Assembly: GCA_029553955.1 (NCBI GenBank)
Contig: JAKPJZ010000190.1
Location: 1 to 48,437 of the forward strand
DNA length: 48,437 bases
Source of the DNA: Chloroflexota bacterium
GTDB lineage: Bacteria; Chloroflexota; Anaerolineae; SpSt-313
Reading direction: 5' to 3'
Shown here: positions 14,556 to 23,326 of the stretch, in pieces
Numbering within the stretch: the stretch's first letter is position 1
How the letters are laid out: the number at the start of each line of letters is the position of its first letter
Made by a program: the position numbers and the translations under genes
The notes under the pieces: generated by a model
Database searches by the model: none
Told to the model about the DNA's origin: nothing
What the model saw: the letters and a program-made list of their open reading frames with translations, nothing else

Positions 14556-17498
14556 TCAGGCAGCCTCTTCCATGGCCCGCAGCAGCCCGACGAGAAGGGC
14601 AAAGAGCGCCGCCAGCTCGACGACAAAGAAGGCGGCGTCGATGAGGCCGTGGGCGAGCATGTCGACCATGGCGGCGATGAGGCCGATGGTGAGCGCGGTG
14701 AGCGCGGGGTCGGCGCGGCGGCGCCAGAGGCGGAGGGCGCGCCGGAAAAAGCTCCGGGCCAGCCAGAGGAAGGCGGCGAGGCCGGGCAGCCCCAGGCGCA
14801 GCCAAAAGTCGAGCGGCCAGTTGTGCGGGTGCGAGAGGTCCGGCTCGGCCATGGCCTCGGGCCGGATATAGTCCGGGTAGTGATAGAGAAAGTTGTCGAG
14901 GCCGACGCCGAGCCAGGGGTGGTCCAGCGCCATGTCGCACGACGCTTCCCAGAGCTTGACGCGCAGCAGGCTGGTGCCCTGCAGCGAGACGAGCGAGCGA
15001 AAGCGCGCCGTGCCCAGCACCGGCACGAGCAGCAGCACGCCCGCCAGCGCCAGCCCAGCGGCGGCCACACGGGCGCGCCGGCCCGCCAGCAGCCCGATGG
15101 CGAGGATGGCCGCCGGCAGGCCCAGTAGGAGCGCGCCCTTGGAGAAGGTCAGGATCAGGCACAACCCAGCGGGCAGCGCTGCCGCGCCGTACAGCCAGCG
15201 CCGCCGGCCGCGCGGCGCGGCGAACAGCATGGCCAGCATCACCGGCAGGGCGCGCCCCAGCACCAGCGCCAGGTTGTTGGGCGAGCCATAGATGCCGCGC
15301 GCGCGGCGCACGCCTTCGGCCACGATGACCTGCTGGGTGAAGGCATACTGGTAGAGCCCCTGCAGCGCGACTACTGTGGCGCCGAGCACGAGGACGTCGG
15401 CCAGGCGCAGGATGCCCGCCCGATCGAGGCGCGCCTGGCGCAGCAGCCAGTAGAGGAAGGCTGCTTGCAGCACGACCACCCTGAGCTCGCGCAGGCTGAC
15501 GCGCAGCACGTCCGACGCGGCCAGCGAAAGCAGGGCCGTGCCCACGAGCAGCGCCATGCCGGCGTCGAGCGCGTTGACGCGGCGCAGCGCGGCGCGCAGG
15601 TGCCCGGGCAGCGCCCGGTGCCAGGATAGGTCGGGCGGCCGCTGCAGCAGACGGTACAACTCGCGCACTGCCTGCGCCGCCACGGCGAGCAGGGTCACCA
15701 GCTCGAGGTACGAGAAGCGCAGCGGCCCAAAGGCCCGCTGCAGGGGCGCCAGGGGCACGAGCAAGACGGCGAGCATGAGGGCCGCATCGGGGCGAGCGGC
15801 GACGAGCCAGGCCAGCAGCCCCAGCGCAGCCAGGGCGAGCAGCCAGTGCGGCGCCAGGGCGAGGAGCGCCAGCGCGGTGAGGCCCACGCTAAAGGCAGCC
15901 CAAGGCGAGAGCCCGCAGTAGGTCGCCAGCGCCCAGGCATGCCACGCCCGCCAGGGGTAGGGCCGCAGCAGCCACCACAGGCCGGCGGTGGCCAGCAAGC
16001 CACCGGCGATGAGGGCCAGCGCCGCCCCGGCGGGCAGCCAGGGCCCTCGCTCGCGCGAGACGGCCACCTGCAGCGCCGCCGTCGCATCGGCAACGCGGAG
16101 CAGCAGGCGGTGCTCGCCCGTCGCCAGCCCCCGCACAGCGACCGCTGTGGCGCCGCTCGCCGGGCGCGGGCGGCCATCCAGCGAGACGAGCTCCCAGCGT
16201 CCGGGGCCCACCAGGTCCACGCGGCTGCCCCAGAAGCGGAGCTCGACCTCGCCCTGTGCCGGCGGCAGCGTGTGCCGGCCTGGGTAGAGCGGTTGCGGCG
16301 CACGCGACAGCGCCTGCAGGCGGCTGTAGAGGGGGCCGGGCGTGCCTTGAGGGCTGAGCAGCGCCAGCCCCCACACCGGGTCGTCGGCCGGCGCGGCGGG
16401 CTGCCAGGCGGCGTAGCACATCAGCCTCAGCCAGGGCCATTCCTGGCGGGCGCGTTCGATGGCGTCAAGGTCGCGCGCGTGCTGCTTCGCCGCCTCGTCG
16501 CTCCCCCACGGCGAGGGCCGCCCCTGCCAACCCTCGGGCAGGGCATTCCAGCCCCAGGTCACGGCCCACAAGGGCTTGGCGCCGTCGCCCTGCCGCGCCA
16601 TCTCTTCATGGACGGCGATCAGCCGCGAGTAGTTGAGGGTGGCCGGGTCCACAACGCGGTCGTCGGGGCCCGACCAAAAGCCGTACGACATGGCGGCGAC
16701 GGCATCGAAATCATCACGCCCGCCGGCCTCGTAGAGGGCGCGCAGGAAGGCGAGCTCGCTGAGGTTGCGGCCACCCGCCTCCAGCGTCGGCGCCAGGCCC
16801 GCCGCGGCCACGGTGGCGCCGGGGTCGGCCTCACGGATGGCCTGGCCGGAGTCGCGCAGCAGCGCCAGATACTGCGACGGCTCGATATCGCGCTCGCCCC
16901 AATGGGGGGAGATGTTGGGCTGGTCCCACACCTGGTAGTGGTCGATGCTGGCGCCATAGCGCACGGCCAGGGCGTGGGCAAAGGCGGCGAGGTCGGCCGG
17001 GTCGTGCGGCGGCGCCAGCGGGTTGCCCGCGTCTTCGGGGGCGCGCGCCCAGGCTGGCGAGGTGTCGAGCACGGCGACGATCTGCAGGCCGCGCGCCGAG
17101 CACTCGCGCACGATGGCATCCCAGCGCTCCCAGCAATAGCTGCCATGGGCCGGCTCGATCTCGGCCCAGAGGAAGCGCTGGCGCACCCAATGAAAGCCGC
17201 CGGCGGCCAGCAGGTCGAGCGAGCGGCCCAGGGCTTGCTCTTCGGCGTGCTGCTCGAGGGCGGTGTTGACGCCCCAGGGGTCGACGCCGCCGGCGGCGGG
17301 GAGCGCCCCGGCGCCGAAAGCAATGCCCCGCTCTTGATAGCGGGCCGTCTGCCAACGGCCCCAGAGCGCCCGCGCGCCGAGGACCGCCACGCTCACGTAG
17401 GCGATGGCGGCGAGCACGGCCACTGCGTGGCGCCACCAGGCCGTGCGCGCCTGCCTGGGCGACCCGCGGCCGGCCACGCGGCCCGAACGATACATCAT
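14556..17498 (-). CDS. Fusion: catalytically degenerate glycosidase-like domain + O-antigen ligase
   Basis: The 980-residue protein begins with a membrane anchor (about 24-42). Residues 70-400 form a clan-A glycosidase-like barrel related to the gene at 1697-2842, and residues 410-475 a beta-rich linker. From about 485 to 980 there are a dozen hydrophobic helices with an O-antigen ligase core, including TFSKGALLLGLPAAILAI, HPWLGVGLDNFLYHYPDYI and SHPHNWPLDFWLRLGLPGL. Where the hydrolase has WNEPN, this protein has WDQPN (residues 191-195, Gln193); where the hydrolase has ITEGGWN, this has VTWGWN (Trp315). Both catalytic glutamates are therefore absent, so the domain probably binds glycan rather than cleaving it. 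Start ATG 17498 (or 17495) has no strong binding site. Confidence 0.82.
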   Translation of the reverse strand: MMYRSGRVAGRGSPRQARTAWWRHAVAVLAAIAYVSVAVLGARALWGRWQTARYQERGIAFGAGALPAAGGVDPWGVNTALEQHAEEQALGRSLDLLAAGGFHWVRQRFLWAEIEPAHGSYCWERWDAIVRECSARGLQIVAVLDTSPAWARAPEDAGNPLAPPHDPADLAAFAHALAVRYGASIDHYQVWDQPNISPHWGERDIEPSQYLALLRDSGQAIREADPGATVAAAGLAPTLEAGGRNLSELAFLRALYEAGGRDDFDAVAAMSYGFWSGPDDRVVDPATLNYSRLIAVHEEMARQGDGAKPLWAVTWGWNALPEGWQGRPSPWGSDEAAKQHARDLDAIERARQEWPWLRLMCYAAWQPAAPADDPVWGLALLSPQGTPGPLYSRLQALSRAPQPLYPGRHTLPPAQGEVELRFWGSRVDLVGPGRWELVSLDGRPRPASGATAVAVRGLATGEHRLLLRVADATAALQVAVSRERGPWLPAGAALALIAGGLLATAGLWWLLRPYPWRAWHAWALATYCGLSPWAAFSVGLTALALLALAPHWLLALAALGLLAWLVAARPDAALMLAVLLVPLAPLQRAFGPLRFSYLELVTLLAVAAQAVRELYRLLQRPPDLSWHRALPGHLRAALRRVNALDAGMALLVGTALLSLAASDVLRVSLRELRVVVLQAAFLYWLLRQARLDRAGILRLADVLVLGATVVALQGLYQYAFTQQVIVAEGVRRARGIYGSPNNLALVLGRALPVMLAMLFAAPRGRRRWLYGAAALPAGLCLILTFSKGALLLGLPAAILAIGLLAGRRARVAAAGLALAGVLLLVPVLGTARFRSLVSLQGTSLLRVKLWEASCDMALDHPWLGVGLDNFLYHYPDYIRPEAMAEPDLSHPHNWPLDFWLRLGLPGLAAFLWLARSFFRRALRLWRRRADPALTALTIGLIAAMVDMLAHGLIDAAFFVVELAALFALLVGLLRAMEEAA

Positions 17499-17839
17499 GG
17501 AGTGTCAGTCTCCAACTCTATGAGCGGCATGGGCCCAGCACAGAGCCTTGGCCTGTCATTGCGAGTACCCCAGAGTTCGCGGAACCCTGTGCCAAGCGGA
17601 TGACGTCGTACTGTAGCCGCGGCATCGTGCCGCGCAGAAGAGCCCCGCGGCGACATGCGGGCCTACGGTGCGGCGGCCTACGTCCTGAGCAGGAGGCGGC
17701 CACAGCCGCCGACGAAGCAATCCCCAGGTTGCGAGCGAAGCGAGGCAACTCCACGTCGGTCATTGGAGATCGCTTCGCCGCGCTCGCAATGACAGCCCGA
17801 ATACTCACGGCTCCCAGACTACGCGGCACGATCCCACGG
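17499..17839. other. Non-coding gap with nested repeats
   Basis: Terminal inverted copies of GTAGCCGCGGCATCGTGCCG lie at 17613-17634 and 17822-17843. Between them are CATTGCGAG-class repeats (GACGAAGCAATCCCC, CGCTCGCAATGACA). A second CATTGCGAGTACCCC copy is at 17556-17600. The right inverted end overlaps the stop codon of the next gene. No gene. Confidence 0.75.
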
Positions 17840-20422
17840 CTACGGCCCCCAGGCGGGATACGAGCTGTCGCCATCACCGTAGGTCAGGCGCAGCGGCGCG
17901 CCGCCCGCGGCCGGGATGGCGTAGACCTCCCAGTGGCCCGCCTCGTTGCCGGCAAAGGCCAGCCAGCGGCCATCGGGCGACCAGGCCGGGTAGCGGGCAT
18001 CCCAGGCGCCGGCGGTCACCTGGCGCAGGCCCGAGCCGCCGGCGTTGACGACATAGACCTGCCAGCGGCCGCTGCGGCGACTGGTGAAGGCGATCTGCTC
18101 GCCATCGGGCGACCAGCGCGGCGACTCGGCGTTGGCCACCAGCGGCCGGTGCCGGCTGCCGTCGGCGTCCATGAGATAGAGGCTGATCGACGCTGCCACC
18201 GCTCCCGCCGTTTCCTGATCCGAGTCGAAGACAAAGGTGCGGCCATCGGACGACCAGTCGGGCGCCTCGTGATTGCCGACCACCGGCGTCAGCCGCGTCT
18301 CGCCCGTGCCATCGAGCGCCGCCACATAGACATCCGACTGCCCGTTGCGGTCCGACTGGTAGGCCAGCCGACTGCCGTCGGGCGACCAGCAAGGCGCCCA
18401 TTCCTCCGAGGGCTGCGCCGTCACCCGCCGCTGCATCCCAGCGGCATCGCGCACATAGACCTCCAAGTTGCCGTCGCGCCGCGAGGCGAAGGCCAGGCTG
18501 CGGCCATCGGGCGACCAGGCCGGATAGAGGTCATCGGCCGGGTCATCCGTCAGGCGCTGCAGGCTGTCGGGCCGGCCGGGGCGCAGCGCGTACAGGTCCC
18601 AGTTGCCCGCGCGGCTCGAGGCAAAAGCGATGGTGCCGGGCAGCGGCTCCAGCGGCGCTGCCGGGGGCGGCGTTGGCTGCGGCGGCGCTTCGGCCAGGCG
18701 CACCGCCTGCGCCAGTGGCTGCGGGCGGCGCAGCAGATAGAAGAAATCGAGCTGGAACGGGCTCAGAAAGCAGCCGCCAAAGCCGTGCATGTTGTCGAGC
18801 AGCTTGCGGCCGGTGACGACAGGCTCGCCGCCATCCTGGCCGGGCTGCACGTCGTAGGTCATGAACACCACGTGGTACTCGTCGATATCGAGCTGCATGG
18901 CGTACCAGGCGCCGGCCATCTGCAGCGCGCGCGCCAGGGTATAGGCCGAAAGCGAGCGCCCGCAGACGTACACCAGCCGGCCATCCTGCGTCACGCCCAG
19001 CCCCGAGCGGAAGAGGTAGACCTCGTCGGACACCGACAGCCCCCACAGCGTCAGCTTGCCCGTCTCGGCGGTGACGGTGCCGTTCTCGATCAGCGGCGGG
19101 CAGTTCTGCCGGTAGGAGACCATATCGGGCGTCAGGGTCAGGTCGCGGCCCCAGGTGCCGATGCGCAGCGAGCCATCCTCATAGACGGCGAGGGTGGCAA
19201 TGCCATCACGCGCCGGCAGGTACACCTTGCGGTCCACCATCATGCCAAACTGGCCATGCATGGCCGCAAAGCCGCCGTTGAACGCTGCAACGAGCGCTCC
19301 CCAATCGCCCTTGGGGATCACGCCGCTGCCCACCAGCCCGGTCGACGGGTGCGGTTCGATGGTGCCGGGCACCATCTTGATCTGCAGCAGGCTGGGGTCG
19401 ATCTCGACCACCTCTACCTTGGCGAAAGGCCGTGCCGGGTCGGGCTCGACGCTGCCCCGCCACACGATGCCATCGGCCAACTCCGTGCCCTGCGGCGTCG
19501 GCGCCACCGTGGGCGTAGTTTCGGGCGTAGCCGTCTCGGCCGTCCCGCCCGCCGGCGTCGCCTGCAGCGTCGCCGTGGCCGGCTGCGGCGAAGGCGTTGG
19601 CGCCGCCGTCTGCTGCGCCACGGCCGCCGGCGCGCCGTGGCGCAGGCGGTTCACCCAGTCGACCACTGTAAAGAAGACATTCTCCAGAAAGGCGATCTTT
19701 TCGGGCCCCACAAACGGCAGCTCGCGCACGCGGCTCACCAGGTTCGGCAGCCAGGCCTGCCCCCCCTGGGCCGGCGGCACGCACTGCAGCGCAGCCCCAG
19801 CCGGCTCCACGCGCTGCGCCGCCGGGTCTACGCTCACGCTCACAGCCTCGCCGCCCTGCAGCGCGGCCACGGCCAGGGTCATGTGCCCGCCCCCAAGCCC
19901 TGGCTGCCAGCTCAGTGCCACGTCGTCGACAGGGTGGTCGAACACATAGACCTGCGGCGCGGCGAGGTCGGCCAGCGGCACGCAGGTGACGCTCTGGTAG
20001 CGGCCGGCGACCTGCGTGGCAAAGGCCAGCCAGCCTGCCGCGGCCACCGGCGCGCCCTCATCCCCGGCCGGCGTCTCGGTCACTGCAGTCGCCTGGGCCA
20101 GCCGGCTGACGCGCCCGTCGACGCCCACCTGCGCCTGGGCGGCGAACACATCGCTGCTGCCCTGCGCGGAGGGCGCAGCGAAGAACAGGCGATAGGTGCC
20201 CGGCCCGCGCCACTCAGCCTGGGCCGCCGCCCACACCGGGTCCGACGCGCCCACGTAGCCTGCCTGCGCCAGCGCCGCCCGTGCGCTCTCTTGCGCTGCC
20301 GGGGGCACAGCGGCCACGACGCTGCCCGGCGTCGCCGGCGCAGCCCAGCGGGCCAGGCCGGCGATGGCTACGAGCAGAACGGCGATACCACACAGGCCCA
20401 ACACGCGTGTGCGACGCGACAT
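17840..20422 (-). CDS. Secreted phosphodiester glycosidase-like / PD40 beta-propeller protein
   Basis: The 860-residue protein has an N-terminal signal-anchor (residues about 8-27), then a poorly conserved region to about 270 and a Thr/Pro/Ala-rich linker (about 275-320). A phosphodiester-glycosidase (NAGPA, DUF2233) domain follows with VEIDPSLLQIKMVPG, AFNGGFAAMHGQFG and MQLDIDEYHVVFM. The C-terminal 230 residues contain at least five TolB-like PD40 repeats of the type YPAWSPDGRSLAFAS RRDG. NAGPA domains cleave sugar-phosphate diesters; the propeller suggests glycan or protein binding at the surface. ATG 20422 follows AGGAGA. The stop TAG is inside a repeat arm. It lies alone on the minus strand, divergent from mreB. 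Confidence 0.82.
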   Translation of the reverse strand: MSRRTRVLGLCGIAVLLVAIAGLARWAAPATPGSVVAAVPPAAQESARAALAQAGYVGASDPVWAAAQAEWRGPGTYRLFFAAPSAQGSSDVFAAQAQVGVDGRVSRLAQATAVTETPAGDEGAPVAAAGWLAFATQVAGRYQSVTCVPLADLAAPQVYVFDHPVDDVALSWQPGLGGGHMTLAVAALQGGEAVSVSVDPAAQRVEPAGAALQCVPPAQGGQAWLPNLVSRVRELPFVGPEKIAFLENVFFTVVDWVNRLRHGAPAAVAQQTAAPTPSPQPATATLQATPAGGTAETATPETTPTVAPTPQGTELADGIVWRGSVEPDPARPFAKVEVVEIDPSLLQIKMVPGTIEPHPSTGLVGSGVIPKGDWGALVAAFNGGFAAMHGQFGMMVDRKVYLPARDGIATLAVYEDGSLRIGTWGRDLTLTPDMVSYRQNCPPLIENGTVTAETGKLTLWGLSVSDEVYLFRSGLGVTQDGRLVYVCGRSLSAYTLARALQMAGAWYAMQLDIDEYHVVFMTYDVQPGQDGGEPVVTGRKLLDNMHGFGGCFLSPFQLDFFYLLRRPQPLAQAVRLAEAPPQPTPPPAAPLEPLPGTIAFASSRAGNWDLYALRPGRPDSLQRLTDDPADDLYPAWSPDGRSLAFASRRDGNLEVYVRDAAGMQRRVTAQPSEEWAPCWSPDGSRLAYQSDRNGQSDVYVAALDGTGETRLTPVVGNHEAPDWSSDGRTFVFDSDQETAGAVAASISLYLMDADGSRHRPLVANAESPRWSPDGEQIAFTSRRSGRWQVYVVNAGGSGLRQVTAGAWDARYPAWSPDGRWLAFAGNEAGHWEVYAIPAAGGAPLRLTYGDGDSSYPAWGP

Positions 20423-20465
20423 GGATGCTCTCCTGAGGGCAATGCATTTCAAGTAACGGGCGCAT

Positions 20466-20642
20466 CGTAGTAACGACTTTAGTCGTCGTCACATGGACAG
20501 CCGCCTGCGCCTGCCGGCGGTCGTGACGCTTGTCGCTCGGCGCGCCGGGGCTAAGCAGGCGGCGCAGCGATGCCAACTTGGCCGCCACTGTGAAGGCGAC
20601 TAAAGTCGTTACTACGGTCGCCACCCTATTCGAAAGGTATTG
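20466..20642. repeat. MITE-like element, CGTAGTAACGACTTTAGTCG family
   Basis: Inverted ends CGTAGTAACGACTTTAGTCG (20466-20487) and the complement at 20596-20616, plus the outer tail GAAAGGTATTG (20632-20642). It shares ends and the internal TTGGCCGCCA with 7414-7615, but lacks the left outer tail. It sits between the divergent secreted-protein gene and mreB. Confidence 0.83.
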
Positions 20643-20685
20643 CTGCTACCCCGGCAGACCGCAAGTATACCACAGACGCCTTTAC

Positions 20686-20715
20686 TTCGCATGTTCAACA
20701 TGTTTGTGGTATAAT
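20686..20715 (+). promoter_or_regulatory. mreB promoter with extended -10 and palindromic operator candidate
   Basis: TATAAT at 20710-20715 is preceded by TGG (extended -10). A weak -35 TTCGCA lies at 20686-20691 with an 18-base spacer. The perfect 13-base palindrome CATGTTCAACATG (20690-20702) fills the spacer, placed where a repressor would block RNA polymerase. Confidence 0.65.
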
Positions 20716-20751
20716 CGATGCAGCATCCACAGGTAAGAGAGGAGCATCCTG

Positions 20752-21813
20752 GTGTTGAGCCCTGTGAGTTCTCTCCTTGGCCTCTTTTCGCGCGATATCA
20801 GCATCGACCTGGGCACCGCCTCTACGCTCGTCCTCGTCCAAGGGCAAGGCATCGTCATCCACGAGCCCTCCGTCGTCGCTATCGACAAGAGGACCAAGAA
20901 GGTGATGGCCATCGGCGCTGAGGCCAAAGAGATGGTCGGCAGGACCCCTGCCAACATCGTCGCCGTGCGGCCACTCCGCGATGGCGTGATCTCGGACTTT
21001 GATATCACCGAGAAAATGCTCCGCTACTTTATCAACAAAGTCCACGAGCGTGTACGCATCCCTACTCCGCGGCCTCGCGTCTCCGTCGGCGTCCCCAGCG
21101 GCGTCACCGAGGTCGAGCGGCGCGCCGTCCACGACGCGGCCAGCAGGGCCGGCGCGCGTGAGGTCTATCTGATCGAAGAGCCCAAGGCAGCGGCCATCGG
21201 CGCCGGCCTGCCGATCACCGACTCCGTCGGCAGCATGATCGTCGACATCGGCGGCGGCACCACCGAGGTCGCCGTCATCTCGCTGAACGGCGTCGTCGTC
21301 AGCCGCTCCATACGCATGGCAGGCGACGAGATGGACGATCAGATCATCCAGTACGCCCGCCAAAAGTACAACCTCCTCATCGGCGAGCGCATGGCCGAGC
21401 GGACCAAAATCGCCATCGGCTCGGCCTATCCCCTGGCCGAGGAACAGCGCATGACCATCCGCGGCCGCAACCTCATCACCGGCCTGCCCGAATCGGTCGA
21501 AGTCTCGAGCGTCGAGATTCGCGAGGCGCTCAAGGCGCCGTTGACTGCCATTATCGATACCATCAAGAGCGCCATCGACGAAACGCCACCCGAGCTGGTG
21601 GCCGACTTGATGGAGCAGGGCATCGCCATGTCGGGCGGCAGCTCGCTGCTGCAGGGGCTGCCCGAACGCCTGAGCGAAGAGACCCGCATGCGCGTCTACC
21701 GCGCCGACGACCCGGTCACCTGCGTGGTACGCGGCGGGGCCAAGCTCCTCGAACTCTCCGACGCGCAGCGCGCCATGCTGCTCTCTGCGCAGCGCAGCGG
21801 ACTGCGGCGCTAG
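20752..21813 (+). CDS. mreB: Rod-shape-determining actin homologue MreB
   Basis: MreB filaments on the inner membrane direct side-wall synthesis. The 353-residue product shows the actin-fold ATP loops DISIDLGTASTLV (phosphate 1), MIVDIGGGTTEVAVISL (phosphate 2) and the adenosine region MSGGSSLLQGLPERL. An N-terminal SLLGLFSRD could serve as the membrane-contact segment. GTG start 20752 follows AGAGAGGAG by 8 bases. It opens the cluster mreB-mreC-mreD-mrdA-minC-minD-minE-rodA. Confidence 0.97.
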   Translation: MLSPVSSLLGLFSRDISIDLGTASTLVLVQGQGIVIHEPSVVAIDKRTKKVMAIGAEAKEMVGRTPANIVAVRPLRDGVISDFDITEKMLRYFINKVHERVRIPTPRPRVSVGVPSGVTEVERRAVHDAASRAGAREVYLIEEPKAAAIGAGLPITDSVGSMIVDIGGGTTEVAVISLNGVVVSRSIRMAGDEMDDQIIQYARQKYNLLIGERMAERTKIAIGSAYPLAEEQRMTIRGRNLITGLPESVEVSSVEIREALKAPLTAIIDTIKSAIDETPPELVADLMEQGIAMSGGSSLLQGLPERLSEETRMRVYRADDPVTCVVRGGAKLLELSDAQRAMLLSAQRSGLRR

Positions 21814-21821
21814 GTATCAAG

Positions 21822-22691
21822 ATGAAGGGACTGCGGAGCTGGCCGCTGCTCCTGATCATCCTCATCGCGAGCCTCGCCGTCCTGGTACTCGGCTCGACAG
21901 GGTCATTGGTGCCCGTCGAAAGCGGCGTCTCGCTGGGCTTTGTGCCCGTGCAGTATGCCGTGCAGTCGCTCATCCGTGGGCTAGTCGGCATCACGCAGAT
22001 ACCGCACGACCTGCAGACCCTGCGAGGCGAAAACCAGCGCCTGCAGCAGCAGGTCGGCGAGCTGACCTACCGGCTCTCGCTGCAGCGCGAGATCGAGATC
22101 GAGAACGCCAACCTGCGCGAGCTGTTGAACCTGAAAGACCAAACGCCCGAGATCTTTGGCCCGCAGGCTGACCTGCTGGCCGCAGAAGTCATCGGCCGCG
22201 ACCCGAGCAACCTGCTCCACTTTCTGACCATCGATCGCGGCAGCCAGGATCGGGTCGAGCCCGGCATGGCCGTCATCACCGCCCGCGGCCTCGTGGGGCA
22301 GATCGCCGAAGTGCGTCCCACCTCGGCCACGGTCAGGCTGTTGACCGACTCGACGAGCAACGTCAGCGCCCTGGTACAGCGCTCGCGGGCCACCGGCGTC
22401 GTGCGCGGCATGCAGGAGGCGACCGGCACCACCCTCGTCATGGGCCTGATGGCGCAGACCGACGGCATCGCCCAACAGGGCGACCTCGTGCTGACCTCGG
22501 GCCTCGGCGGCAATTTTCCACGCCGCCTGCTCATCGGCGAGATCGACGAGGTGCGCCGGCGCGATGTCGATATGTTCCAGGAGGCCACCTTGAGACCGGC
22601 CGTCGATTTCGGCCGGCTCGAGATGGTGATCGTCGTCCGCTACTTCACGCCCATCGGCGTCGATGCGCCGGGGCCAACCGTGGCGCCATAG
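21822..22691 (+). CDS. mreC: Rod-shape-determining protein MreC
   Basis: MreC links cytoplasmic MreB to periplasmic wall synthases. The 289-residue bitopic protein has one N-terminal helix (residues 5-28), a coiled coil with LRGENQRLQQQVGELTYRL and IENANLRELLNL, then the beta-barrel domain with AEVIGRDPSNLLHFLTIDRG, GMAVITARGLVGQIAEV and GDLVLTSGLGGNFPRRLLIG. It starts 8 bases after mreB. Length is usual. Confidence 0.95.
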   Translation: MKGLRSWPLLLIILIASLAVLVLGSTGSLVPVESGVSLGFVPVQYAVQSLIRGLVGITQIPHDLQTLRGENQRLQQQVGELTYRLSLQREIEIENANLRELLNLKDQTPEIFGPQADLLAAEVIGRDPSNLLHFLTIDRGSQDRVEPGMAVITARGLVGQIAEVRPTSATVRLLTDSTSNVSALVQRSRATGVVRGMQEATGTTLVMGLMAQTDGIAQQGDLVLTSGLGGNFPRRLLIGEIDEVRRRDVDMFQEATLRPAVDFGRLEMVIVVRYFTPIGVDAPGPTVAP

Positions 22692-22723
22692 TAGGGCTGT
22701 GTCAATAGTCGCCATGTGCAATG

Positions 22724-22810
22724 GGTTCGTAGTGGGCGCTTGAGCGCCTTGACCCTCCGACGTGGCGCCAGTCCGCAGGGGTCAAGGCGCTCAAGCGCCC
22801 ACTACGAACC
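22724..22810. repeat. Perfect 32-bp-arm inverted repeat between mreC and mreD
   Basis: Left arm 22724-22755 starts GGTTCGTAGTGGGCGCTTGA; right arm 22779-22810 is its exact reverse complement; loop 23 bases. The right arm ends 5 bases before the mreD start, so a hairpin in the mRNA could limit mreD translation. Confidence 0.93.
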
Positions 22811-22815
22811 TGGGG

Positions 22816-23322
22816 GTGACCATCAGAGGCTACCTGAGTATACCTGTGTTGCTGCTCCTGGCGCTCCTACAGGTGACGCTCATGCCGCACCTGGCGCTGG
22901 CCCACGTCCAGCCAGACCTGATGCTGGCGGCCGTCGTCTGTTGGGCGCTCGTGCGCGGGCCCACGCAAGGGGCTGCGTGGGGCTTGGTGGGCGGCATCGC
23001 CCTCGACTTGCTCTCGGGCGGACCATTCGGCATGCATACCGTTGCACTTACTGCGGCCGGCACCATCGCCGGCTTGGGCGCAGCGCTGATACCCAGCGAG
23101 CACACCCTGCTCCTGCCGGGGATGAGCATGCTGTGCACTATCCTGCAGCAGGGCGCCTGTGTGTGGATCCTCAGGGCCTCCGGCTGGCCGCTCGATTGGG
23201 GCCTGCTCCTAACCGCCGTGGTCCTGCCGGCAACCCTACTCAACCTGGGCTTGACCGCGCTGCTCTACCCATTGGCGGGCCTGCTGAACCGTCAGACAGC
23301 CCTCCAGGAACCCGGTTGGTGA
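22816..23322 (+). CDS. mreD: Rod-shape-determining protein MreD
   Basis: The 168-residue hydrophobic protein has five to six membrane helices, e.g. VLLLLALLQVTLMPHLAL, MLAAVVCWALVRGPTQGAAW and GLVGGIALDLLSGGPFGMHT, the latter matching the conserved MreD loop. GTG 22816 is the best start by hydrophobicity; an upstream in-frame GTG at 22762 lies inside the inverted repeat. Its binding site is poor (GGGGGTG), consistent with the repeat having landed at the start of the gene. Confidence 0.88.
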   Translation: MTIRGYLSIPVLLLLALLQVTLMPHLALAHVQPDLMLAAVVCWALVRGPTQGAAWGLVGGIALDLLSGGPFGMHTVALTAAGTIAGLGAALIPSEHTLLLPGMSMLCTILQQGACVWILRASGWPLDWGLLLTAVVLPATLLNLGLTALLYPLAGLLNRQTALQEPGW

Positions 23323-23326
23323 ACCC

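Noticed and set aside
17600..20470. A 956-codon plus-strand frame opposite the secreted PD40 protein
   Set aside because: The minus strand shows signal sequence, NAGPA motifs and regular PD40 repeats; the plus frame is its shadow.
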